Source: an uncultured Clostridia bacterium
GTDB lineage: Bacteria > Bacillota > Clostridia > Christensenellales > Aristaeellaceae
Length of the DNA stretch: 17,758 nt
Reading direction: 5' to 3'
NCBI GenBank assembly: GCA_934630975.1
Contig: CAKTXH010000043.1
Location: forward strand, 1-17,758
Every line of letters begins with the position of its first letter. Positions within the stretch are counted from its first letter, which is position 1. The notes under the pieces are model-generated. The model was not told the DNA's origin, made no database searches, and was given only the letters and a program-made list of their open reading frames with translations. This document shows, in pieces, positions 12,622 through 17,758 of the stretch. The translations under genes were made by a program, and so were the position numbers.

Positions 12622-12900
12622 TTACCGTTTTTCAAGCAGCGGCGTGAGCGCCATGCGGCGCGTTCCGTAGCCCTCCACGCGGTAAAAGCCGATCAGCGCG
12701 CCGGGGTTCAGGCGGCGGTAGACCTGCATGACCTGCGGGGTCTGCGCCAGATCAAACCGAACGGACAGCCCGCAGCCGATGGCGACCTCGCGCGGCGTGG
12801 CGATCACTCCGGCGGAAAGGCCCGCGCGGCGCAGCGCGTCCTCCATGCGCAGAACCTGCGTGCGCGAGCGGAAAGCGGCAAGCCCAAAGGAATCATTCAT
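12622..12900 (-). CDS. DUF3343 protein (putative Se/S carrier-like)
   Basis: A 92-residue protein matching DUF3343, described in databases as putative Se/S carrier-like. The pattern 'AAFRSRTQVLRMEDALRRAG' (8-27), then 'VIATPREVAIGCGLSVRF' (32-49) is characteristic; Cys43 in the GCG turn is the conserved candidate thiol. AGGAGG lies 8 nt before the ATG. It is divergent from a cysteine-desulfurase-like gene. That neighbour supports a job in carrying sulfur or selenium from a PLP enzyme to an acceptor. The function of the family is not proven by experiment that I know of, so this is association plus family naming. No signal peptide or membrane segment is present. Confidence 0.8.
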   Translation of the reverse strand: MNDSFGLAAFRSRTQVLRMEDALRRAGLSAGVIATPREVAIGCGLSVRFDLAQTPQVMQVYRRLNPGALIGFYRVEGYGTRRMALTPLLEKR

Positions 12901-12972
12901 GTGCGGTTCCTCCTCTCATATACTCCACTGTATGAGCGGGCGGAGACGGCGGTGAGAGAAAGGGGAATGGGC
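12901..12972. promoter_or_regulatory. Divergent spacer of the DUF3343 / desulfurase pair
   Basis: An inverted repeat CTCATA-N10-TATGAG (12915-12936) sits next to the DUF3343 ribosome binding site (AGGAGG on the minus strand, 12909-12914). A plus-strand promoter candidate is TTCATG (12896-12901), 17 nt, TATACT (12919-12924), which overlaps the repeat. The repeat could be an operator shared by both genes. Evidence is modest. Confidence 0.35.
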
Positions 12973-14094
12973 TTGATTTATCTGGATAACGCGGCGACGA
13001 GCTTCCCAAAACCGCGCTGCACGGTGCAGGCGATGGCGCGGGCGCTGGAAGAAAGCGGGGCGAATCCCGGGCGCGCGGGGCATCGGCTTTCGCTGGAAGC
13101 CGGGCGGATTGTCGAGGGATGCAGACAGGCGATTGCCGAGATGCTGGGCGAGACGGACGCGAGCCGCGTCGCCTTTGCGCAGAACACGACCGACGCGCTG
13201 AACATGGCGATTCACGGCGCGGTGCGCACGGGCGACCACGTGGTTTCCACGCTGATCGAGCACAATTCCGTGCTGCGCCCGCTTTCAGAATTGGCGAGGA
13301 GCGGGGTTATCACGCTGACGCTCGTGCCGCCGGATGCGGACGGGCGGATTCACGCGCAGGAGATCGAGCGCGCGCTGACCGCGCGGACGCGGCTTGTTGC
13401 GATGACGCACACCTCCAACGTGCTGGGGCTGGAGCAGGACGTTGCGGCGGTCGGCGCGGTATGCCGTCGGCGGGGCGTTTTGTTTCTGGTGGACGCGGCG
13501 CAGACGGCGGGGCATTTGCCGCTGGAACCGAAGAAATGGGGCTGCACGATGCTGGCCGTGCCGGGGCACAAGGGGCTGCTCGGCCCGCACGGCACGGGCG
13601 CGCTGTGGGTCAGGAGCGGGATAACGCTCGCGCCGCTGCGGCAGGGCGGAACGGGTTCGGCCTCCGAAAGCATGTTTCAGCCCAGAATAATGCCCGACAG
13701 CTTGGAGAGCGGAACGCTCAATCTGCCGGGCATTGCGGGACTTCATGCGGGTATGCGGTTTGCGCTGGCGCATCGGCGGGAGGCGCACGAAACGGCGGCC
13801 GCCCTGTGCGCGATGATGCGCGACGCGCTGCGGGATATGACCAACGTTCGCGTGTACACCAAGGAAGGCGCGACACTGCTGAGCTTCAACGTGGAAGGGA
13901 TGGCTTCGCAGGTGGTCGCGGCGGCGCTGGACGAGCGCGGCATTGCGGTGCGCGGCGGGCTGCATTGCGCGCCGGGCGTGCACCGCTTTTTGGGCACGCT
14001 GAACATCGGCGCGGTGCGCGTCAGCCCGGGGCTGATGAACACCGCGGCAGAAGCGAAAAGACTGATTGACGCGGTATGGGAGATTGCGAAATAG
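12973..14094 (+). CDS. Cysteine desulfurase / selenocysteine lyase-like PLP enzyme
   Basis: A class V aminotransferase-fold enzyme of about 373 residues, NifS/CsdA-like, of the type found beside DUF3343. The start 'IYLDNAATSFPKP' is the family N-terminus. 'HNSVLRPL' holds the PLP-stacking His region, 'LVDAAQTAGHLPL' the Asp and Gln that contact PLP, and 'AVPGHKGLLGPHGTGAL' the Schiff-base Lys. 'RGGLHCAPGVHRFLGT' near the end carries the persulfide-forming Cys. The enzyme would take S (or Se) from cysteine (or selenocysteine) and pass it on. A TTG start at 12973 with AGGGGA 6 nt upstream is preferred; ATG 12967 is two codons earlier with poor spacing. It is divergent from DUF3343, its probable partner. 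True Fe-S assembly IscS is less likely, as no iscU or iscR is nearby. Confidence 0.88.
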   Translation: MIYLDNAATSFPKPRCTVQAMARALEESGANPGRAGHRLSLEAGRIVEGCRQAIAEMLGETDASRVAFAQNTTDALNMAIHGAVRTGDHVVSTLIEHNSVLRPLSELARSGVITLTLVPPDADGRIHAQEIERALTARTRLVAMTHTSNVLGLEQDVAAVGAVCRRRGVLFLVDAAQTAGHLPLEPKKWGCTMLAVPGHKGLLGPHGTGALWVRSGITLAPLRQGGTGSASESMFQPRIMPDSLESGTLNLPGIAGLHAGMRFALAHRREAHETAAALCAMMRDALRDMTNVRVYTKEGATLLSFNVEGMASQVVAAALDERGIAVRGGLHCAPGVHRFLGTLNIGAVRVSPGLMNTAAEAKRLIDAVWEIAK

Positions 14095-14097
14095 CTG

Positions 14098-14583
14098 TTA
14101 ATTGCCCGTGCTCTCCGTGGCCGAAAACAGGGCGACGATGGCGTCCACCTCGTCGCGAAGCTCGGTCATCGAGCTGGTCAGCACGCTGCCGGCCTGCAAA
14201 CGCTGCTCGGCGGTATCGAGGGTAGAGATACAGGCGGAAAGCATGGAGCCATCGACGATGACGGTTCCCGCGCCGTAAATATTGGAAGCCAGCGTGTTGA
14301 GGCATTGAAGCGCGTAAATATGGCTGCGGACATTGGAAAGCAGCGACATGGTGTTGGTGCCGCTGGATTGAGTGAGGCGGTAAACGGCGGTCTGTGCCTC
14401 GTTGGCTTCGTTGGTGGCGCGCGCCATCAGCGCGTCGCTGGTGCTACGGCTGACGCCGGAAGCGCGCAGATAGGAAACCGTTACGCCGATGAGCGCAATC
14501 GCCAGAACAAAGACGACGACGCTCAGGATGCGGACGGTTTTCTGCGTTTTGCGCCGGCCTGCGCCGGTTTGAAATGAATACAT
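14098..14583 (-). CDS. Membrane-anchored helical protein of unknown function
   Basis: A 161-residue protein I do not recognise. A basic N-terminus (about 1-18, GAGRRKTQKT) precedes one membrane helix at about 20-40. The remainder is a long, mostly helical, Ser/Thr/Ala-rich outside region ('ALMARATNEANEAQTAVYRLTQSSGTNTMSLLSN') with heptad-like spacing. This layout resembles the extracytoplasmic helical part of chemoreceptor-like or septum-associated proteins, but there is no signalling domain and no firm homology. ATG 14583 has AGGAGG 6 nt upstream; the open frame also has a TTG two codons earlier. It converges on the desulfurase gene (3 bp between stops) and is divergent from cmk. Confidence 0.7.
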   Translation of the reverse strand: MYSFQTGAGRRKTQKTVRILSVVVFVLAIALIGVTVSYLRASGVSRSTSDALMARATNEANEAQTAVYRLTQSSGTNTMSLLSNVRSHIYALQCLNTLASNIYGAGTVIVDGSMLSACISTLDTAEQRLQAGSVLTSSMTELRDEVDAIVALFSATESTGN

Positions 14584-14630
14584 AAACAACCTCCTTGTTC
14601 AAAGAGAAAAGGGCTTTGTCACGCAAAACC

Positions 14631-14659
14631 ATTATAGCACATCATTCGAATGGGGTAAA
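14631..14659 (-). promoter_or_regulatory. Promoter of the helical membrane protein gene
   Basis: On the minus strand TTTACC (14654-14659), 17 nt, TATAAT (14631-14636), with an extended TGC before the -10. It is about 50 nt upstream of the ATG. Confidence 0.65.
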
Positions 14660-14687
14660 GGGGCGAAAAAAACGCCGAATTTGATCG

Positions 14688-14738
14688 AAAAGTGGAGCAC
14701 AAAGATTTGAAACTGTCGAAATGTGTATAAAAGTGGAG
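14688..14738 (+). repeat. Direct repeat AAAAGTGGAG x2
   Basis: AAAAGTGGAG occurs at 14688-14697 and 14729-14738, 41 nt apart (about four helical turns), in the 250-bp gap between the membrane-protein gene and cmk. It is just upstream of the cmk -35. It may be a regulator site; no function is shown. Confidence 0.4.
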
Positions 14739-14764
14739 AACTGCGCCCAAATCCGGGCGGGGAC

Positions 14765-14794
14765 TTGAACAAAAGCGGACTCGTGGCGTATAAT
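14765..14794 (+). promoter_or_regulatory. cmk operon promoter
   Basis: TTGAAC (14765-14770), 18 nt, TATAAT (14789-14794), about 46 nt before cmk. It probably drives cmk and plsC, and possibly ispH. Confidence 0.7.
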
Positions 14795-14840
14795 AGAAAA
14801 AAGACGGCTGAACAAGCAGCCATACGGGAGGAAAAGAGAT

Positions 14841-15518
14841 ATGCCGATGAACATTGCCATCGACGGCCCGGTGGGCGCGGGCAAATCCTCGATCGCCGAT
14901 CAGGTGGCGCAAAGGCTTCATATTCTGCATCTGGACACGGGCGCGATGTACCGCACCGTGGCGCTGTATATGCTTCGGAACGGGATCGACCCGCAGGATG
15001 AACAGGCGGTTTCCGCGCGCTGCGGCGAGGCGGATGTGCGCGTGGCGTATCAGGACGGCGCACAGCGGACGATGCTCGGCGAAGAGGACGTGACCGGCCT
15101 GATTCGCACGGGCGAGGTTTCCGCCGCGGCGAGCGCGATTTCCAAATGGCCGGCGGTTCGCCGCCGCATGGTGGCCGCGCAGCAGGAAATCGCCGCGACG
15201 GCGGATATGCTCATTGACGGGCGGGACATCGGTACGCGGGTGCTGGCCGACGCGCCGGTGAAAATCTTTTTGACGGCCACGCCGGAGGAGCGCGCCCGCC
15301 GCCGCTACAAGCAGCAGGTCGAAAAGGGCGACATGACGCCCTACGAGCAGGTGCTCGCCGAGCTGAACGCCCGCGACGCGCAGGATATGAGCCGCGAAAC
15401 CGACCCGCTTCGGCAGGCAGAGGACGCGGTGCTGGTGGATTCCACGGACATGACGCCCGAGCAGGTGGTCGAAGCGATTCTCGCCGTGGTGGAGGGTGTA
15501 TATGGAAAACGAGCATAA
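14841..15518 (+). CDS. cmk: Cytidylate kinase
   Basis: Phosphorylates CMP and dCMP with ATP for pyrimidine nucleotide recycling. The protein is 225 residues, the normal length. The P-loop GPVGAGKSS is at 9-17, 'LDTGAMYRT' (31-39) binds the CMP base, 'DGRDIGTRVLADAPVKIFLTAT' holds the conserved RDIGT, and 'RARRRYKQQ' supplies the lid arginines. GGGAGG lies 9 nt before the ATG. Its last 17 nt overlap plsC, so the two are co-translated. The order cmk-plsC-ispH-rpsA is widespread in Clostridia and identifies this as the housekeeping enzyme, as opposed to the kinase-like protein at 7627. Confidence 0.96.
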   Translation: MPMNIAIDGPVGAGKSSIADQVAQRLHILHLDTGAMYRTVALYMLRNGIDPQDEQAVSARCGEADVRVAYQDGAQRTMLGEEDVTGLIRTGEVSAAASAISKWPAVRRRMVAAQQEIAATADMLIDGRDIGTRVLADAPVKIFLTATPEERARRRYKQQVEKGDMTPYEQVLAELNARDAQDMSRETDPLRQAEDAVLVDSTDMTPEQVVEAILAVVEGVYGKRA

Positions 15519-16302
15519 CGCGCAGGCGGCGCAGGTCATGGAGCAGCCCGAAGCGGAGAAAAAGCCTGCGGAGCAGACGGCGCAGGGCGCGGAGATGAGC
15601 AAGCCCGCCGGGCAGACTGAAAAGCCGGAGAAGCCCACCGAGGAAAAAAAGCCGGGCTACCCGATGCACAAGCGCAAATACACGCCGCTGTACACGATTA
15701 TCGTGTTTCTGTACGGAATTCTGGTGAAGCTGCTCTTCTTCATGAAGATCGAGGGCCGGGAGAACGTGCCGAAGGATCGCAACTGCATCCTGATGGGCAA
15801 CCACCAATGCCTGCTCGACCCGGTGACGCTGGCACTGTGTGTGCCGGACAGGGAAATTCACTTCATGGGCAAAAAAGAGCTGTTTGAAAACAAGGCGCTC
15901 GGCTGGGTGTTCCGGCAGGTGCACGGCTTCCCGGTGGATCGCGGCAACATGGATATGGGCGCGATCCGCACGGCGATGGGCGTGCTCAAGGAAGGCGAAA
16001 CGCTGGGCATTTTCCCGGAAGGCACGAGGAGCAAAACCGGGCACATGCTGCCGCTGCTGGGCGGCGCGTCGCTGCTGGCGCTCAAGAGCGGCTGCGACGT
16101 GGTGCCGGTGTACATCGAGGGCAGCTACAAGCCGTTTCGGCGCATGGTGGTGCACGTGGGCAGGCCGGTGGAAATGGCCGACCTGCGCGCAGGGCGCATG
16201 AACAAGGAAACCTGCGACGAGCTGACGCGCCGCATGGAAGCGGAATTTGCGCAGCTCAGCGGCGGAAAATCGCTTCCGCCCGCCGAAGAAAGCCAAAAAT
16301 AA
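15502..16302 (+). CDS. plsC: 1-acylglycerol-3-phosphate acyltransferase (PlsC-type)
   Basis: Membrane enzyme that adds the second acyl chain to lysophosphatidate, making phosphatidate for phospholipids; 266 residues. Residues 1 to about 54 are an unusual low-complexity extension rich in Glu, Lys, Pro, Gln and Ala. A hydrophobic helix follows at about 61-81. The catalytic HX4D is His101-QCLL-Asp106 in 'GNHQCLLDP', and the glycerol-phosphate motif FPEGTRS is at 171-177; 'VPVYIEGSY' is the third family block. The start is ATG 15502 with GGAGG 6 nt upstream, inside the end of cmk. Typical Firmicutes PlsC is about 200-240 residues, so the N-terminal extension explains the excess. The acyl donor (acyl-ACP or acyl-CoA) cannot be told from sequence. 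Confidence 0.92.
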   Translation: MENEHNAQAAQVMEQPEAEKKPAEQTAQGAEMSKPAGQTEKPEKPTEEKKPGYPMHKRKYTPLYTIIVFLYGILVKLLFFMKIEGRENVPKDRNCILMGNHQCLLDPVTLALCVPDREIHFMGKKELFENKALGWVFRQVHGFPVDRGNMDMGAIRTAMGVLKEGETLGIFPEGTRSKTGHMLPLLGGASLLALKSGCDVVPVYIEGSYKPFRRMVVHVGRPVEMADLRAGRMNKETCDELTRRMEAEFAQLSGGKSLPPAEESQK

Positions 16303-16335
16303 TCGGTTTGGAAGCGGAATTGACCGAGGAAGACG

Positions 16336-16363
16336 GAATTTTTTCAAAAAAATTTGAAAATTC
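16336..16363. other. AT-rich hairpin between plsC and ispH
   Basis: GAATTTTTTCAAA (16336-16348) pairs with TTTGAAAATTC (16353-16363) with a two-base bulge. It is strikingly AT-rich for the window. No T-run follows, so it is not a clear terminator. The 163-bp gap to ispH also has a weak -10 candidate TAGAAT (16396-16401) and TCAAA-N6-TTTGA (16433-16448) before the ispH ribosome binding site. Confidence 0.45.
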
Positions 16364-16465
16364 GGCGCGCTTCGGCAGGAAAAACGAAAAAGACCTAGAA
16401 TGAATAAAGATGGGCAATATGGAGTAATGGGTCAAAAGGCCCTTTGAAGGCGGGAGCAGGTGCGT

Positions 16466-17311
16466 ATGAAGCTCACAATCGGAGAGCATGCCGGGTTTTG
16501 TTTCGGCGTACGGCGCGCGGTGCTCAAAGCCTTCGAATGTGCCGAAAAGCAGCTTCCCTGCGTGACGCTGGGGCCGCTGATCCATAACCCGCAGGAGGTC
16601 GAGCGCCTGCGCCGGGCGGGCATCCGCAGCGTGGAGACGCTCGACGAGGTTGCGCCGGGCGAAACGGTGATCATCCGCAGCCACGGCGTAACGCCGGACG
16701 TTTACCGCCAATGCGAGGCGCGCGGCATCCCTGTGATCGACGCGACCTGTCCCCACGTGGCGCACATCCACCAGCTTGTGGCGCAGTACAGTGAGCACGG
16801 CGACGCGGTGGTGATCGTCGGCGAGGCGGATCACCCGGAGGTGGTCGGCATCGCGGGCTGGGCGCGCGGCGAGGTTTTCATTCTGCCCAACGCGGAGACC
16901 GCCGAGCAGGCGGAGCTGCCGCAAAAAGCGCTGGTTGTCGCCCAGACGACAATCCGGCGGGATCGTTTTGATTCGGTTTTGCAGGTGCTCAGGCGGCGCG
17001 TGCCCGACCTGACGCAGCGCATTACCATCTGCGCGGCGACCAGCCAGCGCCAGCAGGAGGCGGAAAAGCTCTCCGGCGAGGCGGATGTGATGGTGGTCGT
17101 CGGCGGCAGGAACAGCTCCAACACGCAGAAGCTGCTGGAAACCTGCCGTCTGCGCTGCAAGCGCTCCGTTCTGGTGGAAACGCCGGAGGATGTGCCGACC
17201 GATCTGGCCGGGCCGGACGACCGCGTGGCCCTGACGGCCGGGGCGTCCACGCCGCAATGGCTGCTCGAGCAGGTGCGCGCGCGCATCGAGGAAAACGAAA
17301 AGACAAGATAA
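16466..17311 (+). CDS. ispH: 4-hydroxy-3-methylbut-2-enyl diphosphate reductase
   Basis: Last step of the MEP isoprenoid pathway: reduces HMBPP to IPP and DMAPP using a 4Fe-4S cluster. The protein is 281 residues, normal length. The three cluster cysteines are Cys12 (AGFCFGV), Cys95 (DATCPHV) and Cys189 (ITICAAT). Substrate-binding histidines are in place: His40 (PLIHNPQ), His73 (RSHGV) and His123 (ADHPEV); 'GGRNSSNT' contacts the diphosphate. I chose ATG 16466 with GGGAG 9 nt upstream and the family N-terminus 'KLTIGEHAGFCFG'; a GTG two codons earlier is less likely. In many Clostridia ispH and rpsA are fused or adjacent; here they are separate genes 115 bp apart. Confidence 0.96.
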   Translation: MKLTIGEHAGFCFGVRRAVLKAFECAEKQLPCVTLGPLIHNPQEVERLRRAGIRSVETLDEVAPGETVIIRSHGVTPDVYRQCEARGIPVIDATCPHVAHIHQLVAQYSEHGDAVVIVGEADHPEVVGIAGWARGEVFILPNAETAEQAELPQKALVVAQTTIRRDRFDSVLQVLRRRVPDLTQRITICAATSQRQQEAEKLSGEADVMVVVGGRNSSNTQKLLETCRLRCKRSVLVETPEDVPTDLAGPDDRVALTAGASTPQWLLEQVRARIEENEKTR

Positions 17312-17383
17312 AGCCACGCAAAAAACAAATCAGTGTTTCCCGGTGGTCCCCGCCGCCGTGATTCAATAAAGTATGTATCATCG

Positions 17384-17397
17384 CCGGCCAAGGCCGG
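17384..17397 (+). other. Palindrome in the rpsA leader
   Basis: CCGGCCAAGGCCGG, a perfect 14-bp palindrome, lies 13 nt before the rpsA ribosome binding site in the 115-bp gap after ispH. As RNA it would be a short GC stem, and S1-family leaders can be autoregulated. No strong promoter is seen; TATCAT (17376-17381) is a weak -10 candidate. Confidence 0.4.
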
Positions 17398-17426
17398 ATA
17401 GAGATACTTGAGGAGGTTGTACCCGC

Positions 17427-17758
17427 ATGAACGACATGGAAAAGAATCAGGTTTCCGAGAGCGAAGACTTTGCCGCGATGCTCGAGGAAACGATGGTCAA
17501 GTTCCGCCCCGGTCAGGTTGTTAAAGGTGTTGTCGCCCAGGTGAGCGACGACGGTGTTGTCGTGAGCATTCCCGGCAAGGCTGACGGTTTCATCAAGAAG
17601 AATGATCTGGTGACCACCGACTGCAAGGTGGACGACGAGATCGAGGCTGAGGTCGTCAAGCTCAACGATGGCGAAGGCTACGTGCTCCTTTCCGAGCGCA
17701 AGGTCATGGCCACCAAGAACTGGGAGAAGCTCGTTGCCGAATACGACGAGGGCGCCTA
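17427..17758 (+). CDS. rpsA: S1 RNA-binding domain protein (ribosomal protein S1-like), partial
   Basis: The frame is open from ATG 17427 to the window edge, giving 110 residues. AGGAGGT lies 9 nt upstream. After an acidic N-terminus (MNDMEKNQVSESEDFAAMLEE), residues about 24-95 form the first S1 OB-fold: 'FRPGQVVKGVVAQVSDDGVVVSIPGKADGFI' then 'VDDEIEAEVVKLNDGEGYVLLSERK'. This is the standard start of S1-like proteins, which hold mRNA at the ribosome through several such repeats. Position after cmk-plsC-ispH is the expected place for rpsA in Clostridia. The number of S1 repeats, and whether this is full S1 or a shorter S1-like protein, cannot be seen here. Confidence 0.9.
   Translation, partial: MNDMEKNQVSESEDFAAMLEETMVKFRPGQVVKGVVAQVSDDGVVVSIPGKADGFIKKNDLVTTDCKVDDEIEAEVVKLNDGEGYVLLSERKVMATKNWEKLVAEYDEGA

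Noticed and set aside
15211..16347. 378-residue open frame antisense to cmk and plsC
   Set aside because: His/Arg-rich shadow; both plus-strand genes have full catalytic motifs.

Overview
The window is dense, GC-rich bacterial DNA with short intergenic gaps. It carries strong sigma-70/A-type promoters, AGGAGG-type ribosome binding sites, a T-box riboswitch, rubrerythrin, citrate-lyase accessory genes and the gene order cmk-plsC-ispH-rpsA. Together these point to an anaerobic, GC-rich member of the Clostridia (Firmicutes), most likely a gut lineage. The species cannot be named from this sequence. No tRNA, rRNA, CRISPR array or insertion sequence was seen.

Layout. 1-908 (minus): partial secreted Ig-like (BIG2-type) protein with a TTG start. 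1032-1595 (plus): copper-type CsoR repressor with its promoter and a candidate operator, followed by the doubly deleted remains of a heavy-metal P-type ATPase. 1605-3306: promoter, serine-type T-box leader, serS and a bidirectional terminator. 3325-3843 (minus): secreted protein of unknown function. 3890-6471: divergent citC (minus) and citX-citG fusion (plus). 6470-6599: cluster of hairpins. 6616-9574: LysR regulator (minus), divergent from a cytidylate-kinase-like gene that overlaps a MATE transporter gene. 9640-10731 (plus): rubrerythrin and a two-helix membrane protein. 10745-12580 (minus): nth (endonuclease III) followed by a four-helix membrane protein, with promoter and terminator. 12622-14094: divergent DUF3343 gene (minus) and cysteine-desulfurase-like gene (plus). 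14098-14583 (minus): small membrane protein. 14765-17758 (plus): cmk-plsC-ispH-rpsA, with rpsA cut by the window edge.

How the parts fit. citC and citXG encode the two activities that build and load the citrate lyase prosthetic group, but the lyase subunits citD/E/F are not here. The LysR/kinase-like/MATE block looks like a regulated efflux module. DUF3343 next to a NifS-like enzyme is a sulfur/selenium-handling pairing. cmk-plsC-ispH-rpsA is the housekeeping anchor.

The most notable observations are: the decayed P-type ATPase, in which the CPC membrane motif is joined in frame to the protein's C-terminal tail; a dispersed modular palindromic repeat whose two copies keep pairing through different bases and one of which supplies the C-terminus of a membrane protein; a tandem GAAA-loop hairpin pair of which only one is a terminator; and a possible near-leaderless 32-codon ORF upstream of nth. 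I found no convincing complete new system.
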